Source: Clostridium_AM sp900759715
Lineage (GTDB): Bacteria; Bacillota; Clostridia; Clostridiales; Clostridiaceae
Assembly: GCA_900759715.1 (NCBI GenBank)
Contig: CAAEXF010000109.1
Span: 68,860 to 132,859 of the forward strand
DNA: 64,000 nt
Reading direction: 5' to 3'
Under the pieces are notes generated by a model, which saw only the letters and a program-made list of their open reading frames with translations, was not told the origin of the DNA and searched no databases. A program made the position numbers and the translations under genes. Below are positions 9,244-18,715 of this stretch, one piece after another. The first letter of the stretch is position 1; each line of letters opens with the position of its first letter.

Positions 9244-9272
9244 AAAGGCAGATTGTAAATCAATCTACCTTT
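9244..9272 (-). terminator. terminator of the VanZ-RDD gene
   Basis: AAAGGCAGATTG and CAATCTACCTTT form a stem (one mismatch) around a TAAAT loop, 12 bp after the stop codon. The minus strand continues with ATTATTTTTTG. Confidence 0.7.
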
Positions 9273-9284
9273 ATATTTAGATTA

Positions 9285-10370
9285 TTATTTTGATACAACA
9301 ATGCGAGTATTACTAATTTTTTCATAAAAAAATCTATTTTTCTTAATAACACAAAGTACTGCGTGAACTAGAATTAAGAAGACTATTACAAATTGTATTA
9401 GAATTATAACAACAAATACATACCTAATTGCACTATTTAGATTTAATGTGGCTGCAGTAAGTAGAGCTTTGTTTAAGCCAAATACCCCAAAATACAAAAT
9501 ACCATATCTCTTAAATACTTCTTTAAAGCTTAACTTATTTCCTCGTCCTTTTACTCTTGTACTTGTAAGCCATTTACCAATGGTCTTACCATTAGTAAAA
9601 TAAACAATTAAAATGAAGTATACAAAATATATTAATCCTTCGAAAACAATATTTTCTTTTAAGTTTGGAACTAAACCAATTACAAACATGTCTATGGAAA
9701 ATGCTAAAATTCTTCTAAAATAGCTTACTCTTATTTCTTCAAAGTTTACATTATCATCAATTTCATTTGTATTTGGAAGAAAAAAAGCAAACATTGGAGT
9801 TATCAAATATCCAATATAACCACTAAGAGTATTTAAAAATAAATCATCAATATCAAAAATTCTATAGGGAGCATTGTAAATGCCATATAATGCGGTAAGT
9901 TGTGTTATTTCAAAAAATAGTGAAACTAGAAAAGTAATAACTAAAGTTTTTTTCAAATCTTTTTTGAAATAATATCTCAAGTAAATACCAAGTGGAGTAA
10001 GTAAAATTCCATTAAAAACTGCCTGTAAAAAAGCCCTTTCGGTTAATAGATATTTGTATGTTGAGGGCTTGGTTAGAACTACACTGCTTTCTTTAATTAT
10101 GTTACTGATAAACCTAAAAGGTACTAGACTATAATATTGAGTACCAGGTCTTTGCAAACTTTTTATATCTCTTGTTTTTGGCAAAGGTAATATTACTAAA
10201 TAATAAGCTGTAATTACATATAATAAAAAAGAATATAAAATAAAAACTCTAAATTTGTTTATATATCCGTACTTTTTATATTGATAAATAGCAAAGGGAA
10301 AAGTAAAAAGTAAGGCTATAAACGGAAATGTGATAAAAGCATATTTTATAGGTAACAAATATTCTTGCAT
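9285..10370 (-). CDS. VanZ family protein with C-terminal RDD domain
   Basis: A 361-residue membrane protein. The first 210 residues match the VanZ-like pattern: several spans, an early YLVILPLP segment, a central NGILLTPLGIYL, FFEITQLTALYGIYNAPYR, and FDIDDLFLNTLSGYIGY. The last 140 residues are RDD-like: VSYFRRILAFSIDMFVIG followed by GKTIGKWLTSTRV. VanZ proteins give low-level teicoplanin resistance in some Firmicutes by an unknown mechanism. The ATG at 10368-10370 is chosen because GAGGAGG precedes it. It sits alone between two terminators upstream of the ABC exporter, so a link with envelope stress is plausible but inferred. Confidence 0.75.
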   Translation of the reverse strand: MQEYLLPIKYAFITFPFIALLFTFPFAIYQYKKYGYINKFRVFILYSFLLYVITAYYLVILPLPKTRDIKSLQRPGTQYYSLVPFRFISNIIKESSVVLTKPSTYKYLLTERAFLQAVFNGILLTPLGIYLRYYFKKDLKKTLVITFLVSLFFEITQLTALYGIYNAPYRIFDIDDLFLNTLSGYIGYLITPMFAFFLPNTNEIDDNVNFEEIRVSYFRRILAFSIDMFVIGLVPNLKENIVFEGLIYFVYFILIVYFTNGKTIGKWLTSTRVKGRGNKLSFKEVFKRYGILYFGVFGLNKALLTAATLNLNSAIRYVFVVIILIQFVIVFLILVHAVLCVIKKNRFFYEKISNTRIVVSK

Positions 10371-10820
10371 AAAAATCCTCCTCAATATCTTCAACAATTT
10401 AAGAAATACAATTAGAATAGTGTTGCTGCAAAAATAATCATCCATTTGTAATTTTCAATGAATAACCCTTTAAGAATAAGTCCTACTGGTAAGTATAGTA
10501 GATAAACATATTATTATAGATGCATTTTTTCTTTTATTTATTGTCATCTCTTTAATTATCATTTACTTTTATTATAAATATACAATCTTAACTGATGATA
10601 ACTTCAACATTAAATAATCCTTAATTTATTTAATTACAAAGTTTCAATATGTTTCTACATCTTATTTGCCTTTTTAAGAGAAAAACTCAACTCCATTCAT
10701 TCCCCTCTTGCAATAAGTGCTTTAAATTCTTATGTTACCTAAAAAATAGCGCAAACCCCAAACCCTTTACGCAACTCCCCCTTAGTTCTGCGTATTTATT
10801 ATATTTCTTTATAAGAAAAA
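10371..10820. other. noncoding stretch between the VanZ-RDD gene and the racemase terminator
   Basis: About 450 bp of AT-rich sequence with no ribosome binding site followed by a convincing reading frame. It should hold the promoter of the VanZ-RDD gene. A 62-codon plus-strand frame at 10649-10837 lacks a ribosome binding site and runs into a terminator, so it was not called. Confidence 0.5.
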
Positions 10821-10847
10821 TTCCCTCAAACTCTTAGTTTGAGGGAA
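10821..10847 (-). terminator. terminator of the proline racemase gene
   Basis: A perfect 12-bp stem, TTCCCTCAAACT against AGTTTGAGGGAA, with a CTT loop. On the minus strand it is followed by TTTTTCTTAT, a classical intrinsic terminator. It lies 114 bp beyond the racemase stop. Confidence 0.8.
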
Positions 10848-10961
10848 GATAAAACACACTTGAATTTTTACTTAAGATCCTCTAATGTCTTTGAAATAAG
10901 ACTATTTCTTTCAATTCTAAACAATAGGGTATTTTTATCTTTTTACTATACTAAATTTAAT

Positions 10962-11969
10962 CTATTCTATTTGAAATCCAAATTTAACAGGATCTTCTTC
11001 ATCAATAACTAGATGATTGAATCCTATAATATATGCACTTCCAGTGATTTCAACAACAATTGCATTATGTTCTCCCACTTTTGTTTCCTCAATGATTCTT
11101 CCTTTAAAAGTAGTACCTGTTATACTTTCATTTACAAAAGTCTCACCAGCCTTTAATTCTCCTTGTTCATAAATCATTGCTATTTTTGCACAAGTTCCTG
11201 TTCCACAAGGCGATCTATCAAACTGACCTGCTCCAAAAATAACAACATTTTGACTATTGGCCTCAGGAGTTTTTGGCGGGCCATAAAATTCAATTGAATC
11301 AACAGACTTAATATGTTTTTTCTCAGGATGTTCCACAGGTATCTTTTCATTGATAATTTTTAACAATATCATTGCTTTTTCAATAAGCTTACCTATATTT
11401 TTTTTATTAATCTCTATTCCAATCTCTTCTGCTTTTATAACAGCAATAAAATTACCTCCAAAAGCTATGTTAAAAGTAATAGTTTCAACATCTACTAAAT
11501 CAATTTTTACCTCTCTCTTATATATAAATGCAGGAACGTTAACAAAGGATACTTCCTTTGCTTTACCATTCTCTACTTTAGCTTTTGCAATTACAAGACC
11601 TGCTGGTGATTCAATTTTAATTTCAGTATAAGGTTCTCTTACATCTACAATACCTGTTTCCACGGCAATTGTAGCAACACCTATGATGCTGTGACCACAC
11701 ATATTCATATAACCTCTACCATCCATGAATATAACCCCAATATCGGCCTCTGGCATTGTTGGCTCAGTAATAATGCAACCAAACATATCTTTGTGTCCTC
11801 TAGGTTCTAGCATGGTTGAAGTTCTAATGTAATCCATATTTTTAGCAATATAATCTTTTTTTTCAGACATTGTACTTCCTATGATTCTAGGAATCCCGTT
11901 TACTATTATTCGTGTTGGCTCTCCCATTGTATGTGTATCTATGGCATTAATACTATTCATAAATCTCAT
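10962..11969 (-). CDS. prdF: proline racemase
   Basis: A 335-residue member of the proline racemase family. Both catalytic cysteines are present: C91 in NMCGHSIIG and C255 in DRSPCGTGTC. This supports an epimerase/racemase rather than a dehydratase, in which one Cys is replaced. The N-terminal IDTHTMGEPTRI and RGHKDMFG segments match clostridial proline racemases. The enzyme interconverts L- and D-proline; D-proline is the substrate of proline reductase in Stickland fermentation. No prd reductase genes are in this window, so the gene is an orphan here and could act on hydroxyproline instead. GAGGGGG precedes the ATG, and a strong terminator follows. Confidence 0.85.
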   Translation of the reverse strand: MRFMNSINAIDTHTMGEPTRIIVNGIPRIIGSTMSEKKDYIAKNMDYIRTSTMLEPRGHKDMFGCIITEPTMPEADIGVIFMDGRGYMNMCGHSIIGVATIAVETGIVDVREPYTEIKIESPAGLVIAKAKVENGKAKEVSFVNVPAFIYKREVKIDLVDVETITFNIAFGGNFIAVIKAEEIGIEINKKNIGKLIEKAMILLKIINEKIPVEHPEKKHIKSVDSIEFYGPPKTPEANSQNVVIFGAGQFDRSPCGTGTCAKIAMIYEQGELKAGETFVNESITGTTFKGRIIEETKVGEHNAIVVEITGSAYIIGFNHLVIDEEDPVKFGFQIE

Positions 11970-12215
11970 TTTACAATCCCCCTCATCTTATAATTCTAAC
12001 TTAAACTTCTTATCACAATACTGAGAATTACTGTTATTATGTAATTATACCCATACATCATCTTTAGATATATTATTTGTTATTTTCTTCACCTCCAATT
12101 AAAATATTTCTACTCCGATATCTATTCTATCCTAAGCTAAATGAGTAACATAGGTATGTATTAAATCGTGTAAATTAGAAATATCTTTAATTTACATTTT
12201 TATATAAAATATAAA

Positions 12216-12246
12216 TTAAGGGAAGTCCAAAAACGGCTTCCCTTAA
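12216..12246 (-). terminator. terminator of the alpha/beta hydrolase gene
   Basis: TTAAGGGAAG and CTTCCCTTAA form the stem, followed on the minus strand by TTTATATTTTATA. The core AAGGGAAGTCCAAA is shared with the terminator at 21213. The rest of the 320-bp gap 11970-12289 holds the racemase promoter region and shows no gene. Confidence 0.7.
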
Positions 12247-12289
12247 AAATCACTATATTATCAACAATATTTATTAACATAACCAATAC

Positions 12290-13117
12290 TTATAGTTTAG
12301 CTTCAATCCAATTCAAAATATCATCTATGACAATGTGTTTCTCTTCTTTTTCATTTAATATTTCATGATAACACTTAGGATATATTTTTACAGCCTTGTC
12401 CTTTGAACTTATATTTTCAAATAGCCATTTCGATGCTTGATTTATAACTATTTGATCATTCTCTCCATGTAGTATTAAACAAGGATAAGTGTAATTTTTA
12501 ACATTTTCCTTAATCCAAATAGGTCCTTTTACAAAAGCCTCTCCCAAAAGTTTAAGATTAGTTTCTTTTAATACTAACGAATCATTATCATAATCCTCTA
12601 CAACTTTTTTATCTCTACATATTAAACTAGAAAGAGCATTTGGAGACTTCTCCATAGGATGGCTTTCAAAATAGTTATCCCTTTTTAAATCCTCAAATAT
12701 AGGCAGTTCAATTACTGCAGCTCCGGACAATATTTGACCTTTTAATTTATTCGTATACTTCATGCCATAGCCAGCAGTAATAAATCCGCCCATGCTGTGA
12801 CCAAACATAAATACAGGAACATGTTTATTTTCTTCTATAGCCATGTTAACTATCTTATCTGCATCCTCAAAAAAATCCTGAAAGTTCTCTACATAACCTC
12901 TTTCCCCTGCAGATTTACCATGGCCCCTATTATCAAATCTATAAACTGTATATCCTGCCTCATTTAGTCTTTTAGTAAAGCAATCATAACGACCTAAGTG
13001 TTCGCACAAACCATGAACTATAACTACCACAGCTTTTGAATTCTCAACTATATCCTTCCTGTAGAATATTTCAGTATCATCAAAACTTTTTAATTTACCT
13101 TCAATATAATTAAACAT
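12290..13117 (-). CDS. alpha/beta hydrolase, monoacylglycerol lipase-like
   Basis: A 275-residue serine hydrolase of the alpha/beta fold. The family hallmarks are VIVHGLCEHLGRY (oxyanion region), the nucleophile S108 in GHSMGG, the acid in LHGENDQIV near 222 and the histidine in CYHEIL near 252. The motif HGxxEHxxRY and FDNRGHGKSAG are typical of monoacylglycerol lipase/lysophospholipase relatives. No signal peptide is visible, so the enzyme is likely cytoplasmic and cleaves glycerides or related esters. It is a single-gene unit with its own terminator; the true substrate is unknown. Confidence 0.85.
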   Translation of the reverse strand: MFNYIEGKLKSFDDTEIFYRKDIVENSKAVVVIVHGLCEHLGRYDCFTKRLNEAGYTVYRFDNRGHGKSAGERGYVENFQDFFEDADKIVNMAIEENKHVPVFMFGHSMGGFITAGYGMKYTNKLKGQILSGAAVIELPIFEDLKRDNYFESHPMEKSPNALSSLICRDKKVVEDYDNDSLVLKETNLKLLGEAFVKGPIWIKENVKNYTYPCLILHGENDQIVINQASKWLFENISSKDKAVKIYPKCYHEILNEKEEKHIVIDDILNWIEAKL

Positions 13118-13247
13118 AGTAACACCCCCAACTTAAATATTCTTCATTTTTATTAAAATACCTTTATTTGTAAAAGCACTTTAGAAATATTTAAGTTGTA
13201 AGTTGTTTGCTATGTTTTAACTTTCAGTGATTAACTGATTATATCTT

Positions 13248-14384
13248 TTATTTCTTACTATTTATTTCATTAATCATGCCTTCAGAGTATCTTGCATATT
13301 CAGTATTTGGATAATCATTTTTAACTTTTTCAAAATATACAAGAGCATTTTTAGTATCATTGGTTTGTTTATAACAATTTCCTATCTGATAAAGATTCCA
13401 CGGCATAACCTCTAATTCCGGTGCAACCTGTTGAACTTTTAAAAGTTTTGGCAATGCCTCTTGGTAATTTCCCTGTTTATACAATTTATTTCCCTGGTTA
13501 TATATAGCCCATACATCATTGGTTTTTATTCTGTTCCATAGTTTATCAAATCTTGATTTTTCTGCATCATTCAGTCTTAAAGACTTTAACGCTATCAAAT
13601 TGTCCAATGACCTTTCATAGTTTCCCTCAGAATAAAACTTTTCAGCATCGTTAAGAACTGAAATAGTATTATCTTTATTCTTATAATTATCAAGTTCTGC
13701 TTTTGCAGCTTCTATGTTTTTTTGCAATCTCTTCTGATTCTCATCCATTTCCTTGTTTTTTTCACTTACTGATTTTTGCTGTACAAGTTCTTTGTTTTTT
13801 TCAAGCTCAGCCTTTTGAGATTTATTAAACATACTTTGGATATTAGAACGATTACAATAAGCCACTCCTGCAATAGCAATTGTTATAGTCACTGCTAAGA
13901 ATGATACAATGAACTTTTTAGGTAGATTTTTAGTCTTCTTTATTTTATCTCTATATGCAGACAATTTTGCAATACTATCTCTATTCGTATCATTAGCTGA
14001 AGTTGAACTAGCATTTTTTATGGTATCAAGGGCCTCTGAGACAGTTCTGTCAGTCTTCATTTCCTTTAAATACTTATTTGCTTGCACAGTATATATATCA
14101 TATTTAGCTAGTTTTTTGAACAACTTTTCAGCTTTGTCAAAATCCTTTTTATAAACATAACAGAGTCCTAAAAGCTTTATTGCTTCAGAAAAATCAGGAT
14201 TAAGAGATAATGACTTTTTTAGATCGGTTATAGCTAAATCTACACAACTTATTTTAAAATTTATAACAGATTTGTTATACAGGGCTATGGATTTTCGAAC
14301 ATTATTGGGAATTTTATATACATTAAATTCCTCATCACTAATATTTATAGGATTTATTTTTTCTATTTCGTAATTGAAATTCAC
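13248..14384 (-). CDS. single-span membrane protein with TPR repeats
   Basis: The 378-residue protein has tetratricopeptide-like repeats on both sides of one membrane span. An N-terminal TPR block (about 45-110, with SLNPDFSEAIKLLGLCYV) is cytoplasmic. A span FIVSFLAVTITIAIAGVAYC lies near 162-181. A charged coiled-coil stretch rich in K, E and Q follows, and then a second TPR block (about 245-375). The start is GTG at 14382-14384 with AGGGGGA upstream. TPRs scaffold protein complexes, so it may link cytoplasm and envelope. The sigma gene next to it is divergent, and nothing in the sequence shows they work together. Confidence 0.7.
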   Translation of the reverse strand: MNFNYEIEKINPINISDEEFNVYKIPNNVRKSIALYNKSVINFKISCVDLAITDLKKSLSLNPDFSEAIKLLGLCYVYKKDFDKAEKLFKKLAKYDIYTVQANKYLKEMKTDRTVSEALDTIKNASSTSANDTNRDSIAKLSAYRDKIKKTKNLPKKFIVSFLAVTITIAIAGVAYCNRSNIQSMFNKSQKAELEKNKELVQQKSVSEKNKEMDENQKRLQKNIEAAKAELDNYKNKDNTISVLNDAEKFYSEGNYERSLDNLIALKSLRLNDAEKSRFDKLWNRIKTNDVWAIYNQGNKLYKQGNYQEALPKLLKVQQVAPELEVMPWNLYQIGNCYKQTNDTKNALVYFEKVKNDYPNTEYARYSEGMINEINSKK

Positions 14385-14778
14385 GAATCCAGTCCCCCTT
14401 TATTTCAAATGCAATTCTACTTTTACCATAAAACGTCAAAGAAGCATCTTAAATTTCTACATATTACAAATAACGCTAAATTTTATATATTAATTATATA
14501 ATTTTAGACATTTTCTTTCAATGCATTGCAAGAAAATAATATTTTTTACGAAACATTTAAGATATAACATTGATGAGATTAAAATCAAAAAAAGAAAAAG
14601 AAAAAGATAAAACTATATCTATATCACTACTCTCTTAAACACAGTCTGTTACCTGCGATTCAAAAATATATGCAAATTTTATTTTATATTTTAAATAATT
14701 TTATGCCATTTTTGATATAATTTTCATGATTCTTACGACTTAATTAATGTAGAAGCTTTTACAGAAAGGAGCCAACTC
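14385..14778. promoter_or_regulatory. divergent intergenic region with candidate ECF-type promoter
   Basis: This 394-bp gap separates the TPR gene from the sigma gene. The 44 bp before the sigma start resemble the leader of the paralogous operon at 29.3 kb: CGACTTAATTAATG (14736-14749) aligns with CGTATTAATTTATG (29268-29281), followed in both by AGAAGCTT and an AAAGGAG site. A TG-starting hexamer lies 17 bp upstream of the CG in each case, as expected for an autoregulated ECF promoter. No gene is visible in the rest. Confidence 0.35.
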
Positions 14779-15336
14779 GTGAAGATTAATAATGACAATG
14801 TAGTTCCAGAACTGCATAAAAAAAATCCTAAAGCATTAGATTTTATTGTAGATACTTACGGTGGTCTTATAAAATCCATAGTTCAAAAAACACTTTTCAA
14901 TTTTGAGGATAGTGGAAATGTAGATGAATGTATAAATGATGTCTTCTTAGGAATTTGGAATAACATAGACAAGTTTCATAAGGATAATAAATTAAAAAGC
15001 TGGATAGCTGCCATTGCCAAATACAAGGCAATAGATTATCAAAGAAAACTGATTAAAGAACTAAATAATGAAAATATCGATAACCTAGAAATAGAAGATA
15101 CCACTACTATAGATAAAAAACTTTTGGAAAAAGAAAACTATGAAGAGTTATTAAAGCTGTTGTCCAAGCTAAAACCACAAGACAAAGAAATATTTGTTCG
15201 TAAATATTTTAATGATGAAAGCACTAAAGACATAGCCTCAAGCTTAAATGTAAATAAAGAAGTTATAAATAACCGACTCAGTAGAGGAAGAAAAAAATTA
15301 AAAGAATTAATTGTTCGTGAGGTGAATAAGTCATGA
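14779..15336 (+). CDS. ECF sigma-70 family RNA polymerase sigma factor
   Basis: A 185-residue two-domain sigma factor. Region 2 spans about 18-95 (DECINDVFLGIWNNI, then KSWIAAIAKYKAIDYQRK) and region 4 about 125-178 (LKPQDKEIFVRKYF, IASSLNVNKEVINNRLSRGR). It starts at GTG 14779 after AAAGGAG. Its stop overlaps the start of the membrane partner by 4 bp, so translation is coupled and the partner is almost certainly its anti-sigma. It is a close paralogue of the sigma factor at 29.3 kb. The signal it answers is unknown. Confidence 0.88.
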   Translation: MKINNDNVVPELHKKNPKALDFIVDTYGGLIKSIVQKTLFNFEDSGNVDECINDVFLGIWNNIDKFHKDNKLKSWIAAIAKYKAIDYQRKLIKELNNENIDNLEIEDTTTIDKKLLEKENYEELLKLLSKLKPQDKEIFVRKYFNDESTKDIASSLNVNKEVINNRLSRGRKKLKELIVREVNKS

Positions 15337-16709
15337 AAGACATATATGATTTATTAAATTATGTTGAAGTAGATTTAAAAGAATATGACGAAACTCAATT
15401 AGATGATTTGGAAAGAAAAAAATTTAAAAAGAAACTTCATCATGACATAAAAAATAAAAGATATAATTTTCATAAAATCAGTAAATATGTTGCCCTATCT
15501 TTAGCTATTTTAACTTTAATAGGAGTTGTCACTTTTAAAACTAATCCAACCTTTGCAAGGTCAATACCAATACTTGGAACCTTAATTAAGAGTGTTTATG
15601 GCTATAATAATGATGAATTTGATAAATACACTTCAGTAATAAATAAAACTGTAGAAAAAAATGACCTTACAGTGACTTTAAATGAAGTTGCACTCGATCG
15701 CAATAATATTATGGTTGCTGCTACTTTTAAAAGCAATGAAAAATTTCCTGAAAGTTCACTTTTCGCTACAATGAATCCAACTATATTTATCAATGGAAAG
15801 CAGCTCATATCTGGCGGCGGTGGAAATAAACGTTTTACTGATCCATATACTTATGTAACTGTAGATAAAATTAGTATAGATGATAACAAAATACCAGATA
15901 AAATGAATATGAAAATTGTCTATAATGACTTTTCACTTCTTGAAGAAGGTCAAAAGGAACCTAAAATAATAACTGGACCTTGGGAATTTGAACTCAATAT
16001 CACAAAAAACCAAATTGAAAACAAAACAAAGATTATAAAAGTAGATAAATATATAAATTATAAAGATACAGATATGCGTATCAAAAATATTACCATAACT
16101 CCTCTTAGTACTACTATGTATTTTAATTATAACAGTTATAATTCTCTTGACTCTATAGACTGCGACCCATTCCATTTTATAATTACAGATGGCAAAGGAA
16201 GATATTTGAGATGGGAAGGTGGAAGCTATGTTCCTACTAATAAAAATGAACATTATGCTAATAAAAACGCTCCAAATTATTTTGAATTTTCATCAATACC
16301 TAAAGATATAAAAAAACTTTATATAACACCTTATTATCTATCACATAATGATTCAAAGCGTACGGAACCTGTAATCTTCGATGGGAATTTGCCTATTGTT
16401 TTAAAACAAAACAGTGAAAACAAATTAATTATAAATAATATACGACGTGAAAATGGCAAAATATATGTAGACTATAGAGCTGAAGGAAATTGTTTTGGAC
16501 CACAAGTAATGAGTCTATATTTATACGATAACAATAAAAAAGAATTGGATAGAGATGGTGGAAACTTAATGAAAGTAACTAATAGTAAAGATATGATTAC
16601 ACTGGTATGTAAGGATAGAAATCCTGGCAATATTTATGTTGGCACTAGTGACTTGTCGGGTATAAACATACTTAAAGATAGTGAATTTACAATTGACCTA
16701 AAGAACTGA
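15333..16709 (+). CDS. DUF4179 domain anti-sigma factor
   Basis: A 458-residue single-span protein. The first 48 residues are cytoplasmic and charged, where the sigma factor would bind. A span YVALSLAILTLIGVV follows, then a short NPTFARSIPILG motif that recurs in the other DUF4179 proteins here. The remaining 370 residues lie outside the membrane and match DUF4179 sequence character (EKNDLTVTLNEVALD, then beta-rich segments). The ATG overlaps the sigma stop. The inferred role is to hold the sigma factor at the membrane until the outer part senses a signal and is cleaved. The ligand is not known. Confidence 0.78.
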   Translation: MKDIYDLLNYVEVDLKEYDETQLDDLERKKFKKKLHHDIKNKRYNFHKISKYVALSLAILTLIGVVTFKTNPTFARSIPILGTLIKSVYGYNNDEFDKYTSVINKTVEKNDLTVTLNEVALDRNNIMVAATFKSNEKFPESSLFATMNPTIFINGKQLISGGGGNKRFTDPYTYVTVDKISIDDNKIPDKMNMKIVYNDFSLLEEGQKEPKIITGPWEFELNITKNQIENKTKIIKVDKYINYKDTDMRIKNITITPLSTTMYFNYNSYNSLDSIDCDPFHFIITDGKGRYLRWEGGSYVPTNKNEHYANKNAPNYFEFSSIPKDIKKLYITPYYLSHNDSKRTEPVIFDGNLPIVLKQNSENKLIINNIRRENGKIYVDYRAEGNCFGPQVMSLYLYDNNKKELDRDGGNLMKVTNSKDMITLVCKDRNPGNIYVGTSDLSGINILKDSEFTIDLKN

Positions 16710-16747
16710 CTGCAAACAAAATATTAATCGGCTATTAAAATAAAATA

Positions 16748-16780
16748 GGAAGGTACAATCCTTTAACCCTTGTACCTTCC
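16748..16780. terminator. bidirectional terminator between two ECF operons
   Basis: GGAAGGTACAA pairs perfectly with TTGTACCTTCC and is followed on the plus strand by TTTTTT. It lies between the convergent 3' ends of two anti-sigma genes. Confidence 0.8.
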
Positions 16781-16803
16781 TTTTTTACACCCTTTCATAA
16801 CAA

Positions 16804-17871
16804 TTACTCTATAATTATGCTTTTATCTATAAGAATTTCATCTCCTACATCTTTATACGCAGTTGAAGAGCTACCATCAGAGTTTTTAACAGTTTCCCCT
16901 TTCTCTAGTATATTTTTATATATAACAACTCTTAAACTCTTACATCCTTTATGTATAGCGCTAAAATAATTTATTTGTTTATTTTCATTAAATTTCTTAC
17001 TCATATCAAGTTTAAGTTCATTATTATTGTCATCAAATACCCTTATGAAATAATTTGGATTGGTGCTATTTACCACTACACTAAATGGAGTAATCGTAAT
17101 GGAATCTAGTGAAACTCCGTTAGCTCCTTTATAATTAACAGCTATATTTTTGCTTATGGATTTATCTACTTTAACTGGTACTTTAAATGCCCAAGTTCCA
17201 TTAAAATTTTGGTCCTTATCTTTTTCCCTTAAGCCTTTTGTACCAATTGAAGTTAACTTAACCTGAAAGTCAAAGGTATTTGGAATCTCTGTTTCTAAAG
17301 ATTTAAGATAGTATCTCTCCATACCAATAAAAGTATTTTCATTTATAAATTTCCCTTCCAATCCAGCAAATCCAGTGTTATCCAGTTCCTTGTTAGAAAA
17401 GCTTACCTTATTATAAGCTTCTCTTGTAATAAGTTGGTTCCTGGTTAAGGGTTTATCTCCCCAAGATGTATATTTAAAGGGTTTTTCACTTTCTACTATG
17501 TAAGTAACGTATAACCCTTCTCCATCACATAAAATATCTGACAAGGTAACATTTATGCCGTTATTAGATACCATTTCGTTAACCGATGTGGCATATTGAG
17601 AATAATTACCTGGAAAGTAAATATTTTTTTCTATAGATTGAAACACATTTCCAACTATAGGTAACTTTGACGCTAACGCTGGGTTTATAGCACCAAAAGT
17701 AAATAATAAGCCAAGACAAGCTACAGTGATACCAATAGCAATTTTTCTTTTCTTAGATTTTTTAGATTTAAGCTCCATAGAAGCTCTTTCTATGCCATTG
17801 TCTATAGCCTTATCTATAGACTCATTGATATTTTCAGTAATTTTTATATTTGAGAATTCATTATTTTTCAT
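16804..17871 (-). CDS. DUF4179 domain anti-sigma factor
   Basis: A 355-residue membrane protein with a cytoplasmic N-terminus of about 45 residues, one span (IAIGITVACLGLLFTFGAI), then NPALASKLPIVG and an extracytoplasmic DUF4179-type domain (VTLSDILCDGEGLYVTYIVES). GGGAGG precedes the ATG, which overlaps the 3' end of the sigma gene by 11 bp. Its length is shorter than the two 458-478-residue paralogues because the distal region is reduced. It is predicted to bind and inhibit the adjacent sigma factor. What it senses is not evident. Confidence 0.78.
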   Translation of the reverse strand: MKNNEFSNIKITENINESIDKAIDNGIERASMELKSKKSKKRKIAIGITVACLGLLFTFGAINPALASKLPIVGNVFQSIEKNIYFPGNYSQYATSVNEMVSNNGINVTLSDILCDGEGLYVTYIVESEKPFKYTSWGDKPLTRNQLITREAYNKVSFSNKELDNTGFAGLEGKFINENTFIGMERYYLKSLETEIPNTFDFQVKLTSIGTKGLREKDKDQNFNGTWAFKVPVKVDKSISKNIAVNYKGANGVSLDSITITPFSVVVNSTNPNYFIRVFDDNNNELKLDMSKKFNENKQINYFSAIHKGCKSLRVVIYKNILEKGETVKNSDGSSSTAYKDVGDEILIDKSIIIE

Positions 17872-18418
17872 TTAAGTAGTCCTCCCTTAAAATCTTACTA
17901 AGACTATCCTTTGCTCTTTTTAAATAGGTTTTAACTGTATTTTCCGGTATTTCCATTACCTTTGAGATATTTTCTATTGTCATATCATTGAAGTATTTTA
18001 ATATGATCACGGTTTTATAGTTATCTCTTAACAAATCTATGGCATTATACAAATCTAACTTCTCTTCTAATGATATATTAGTGTCCATAACAGCTATTTT
18101 TTCTTCGTCATTTAGTGAGCATATAGTATTACCCTTGTTTATAATGTCTAGAGAACAGTTTATTACTATTCTAGTTATCCAAGTCTTAAAGTAACTGGGC
18201 TTCTTAAGCTTTCCTATGTTAATCATAGCTCTATAGGTACATTCCTGTATTATCTCTAATGCATCCTCCTTATTCTTTGTATAGCTATAAGCTGTTTTAT
18301 AAAGGTAAATTTTATGTCTTTTTATAAGCTCACTAAAACATTGTTTATCACCAGCTATAGACTTTTTTATAAGCCGAATTTCGTCATCTATTTTAAGGTT
18401 AAGGATTTTTGATTTCAT
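17861..18418 (-). CDS. ECF sigma-70 family RNA polymerase sigma factor
   Basis: A 185-residue sigma factor. Region 2 carries FSELIKRHKIYLYKTAYSY, NKEDALEIIQECTYRA and FKTWITRIVINCSLDI. Region 4 carries YKTVIILKYFNDMTIENI and MEIPENTVKTYLKRAKDSL, as in SigV/SigW-type ECF factors. The ATG at 18416-18418 is preferred because GGAAGG lies 10 bp upstream; the in-frame ATG six codons earlier would overlap that site. It overlaps the downstream anti-sigma gene, so the two are co-translated. It is distinct from the pairs at 14.8 and 29.3 kb. Confidence 0.85.
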   Translation of the reverse strand: MKSKILNLKIDDEIRLIKKSIAGDKQCFSELIKRHKIYLYKTAYSYTKNKEDALEIIQECTYRAMINIGKLKKPSYFKTWITRIVINCSLDIINKGNTICSLNDEEKIAVMDTNISLEEKLDLYNAIDLLRDNYKTVIILKYFNDMTIENISKVMEIPENTVKTYLKRAKDSLSKILREDYLNEK

Positions 18419-18715
18419 AGTAGTTACGCCTTCCATATTTCACAATTATAAGCATTAAAACATTATATTAACATCGATGTTACATACATTAGACTTATAA
18501 GTAGGTAATAAAGTTTCAACTTTTTGAAGATATTTTCTGATACTTTATCATAATTAGTTCTATTATTACGATGCTAAAACAACTTTATATACTAACTTAT
18601 TATTTTATTTACAATAGCACCCTTTTAGAACTATAAGCATAAATTATATTAAAGTTAGCTTAGGGTAACAAAATTAATACAAAGAAACTAAATTAAACTA
18701 GTGAAAGATTATTTC

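Noticed and set aside
10649..10837. 62-codon frame on the plus strand
   Set aside because: No ribosome binding site, low-complexity content, and its 3' end lies within a terminator hairpin of the opposite strand.
12050..12115. GGAGGTGA site on the minus strand upstream of the racemase, as a tiny gene start
   Set aside because: No ATG, GTG or TTG stands at a proper distance; the only nearby frame starts with ATA and is very short.
18538..18550. TGATA-CTT-TATCA palindrome upstream of feoA as a Fur box
   Set aside because: It matches only part of the Fur consensus and lies about 250 bp from feoA, nearer to the divergent sigma gene.
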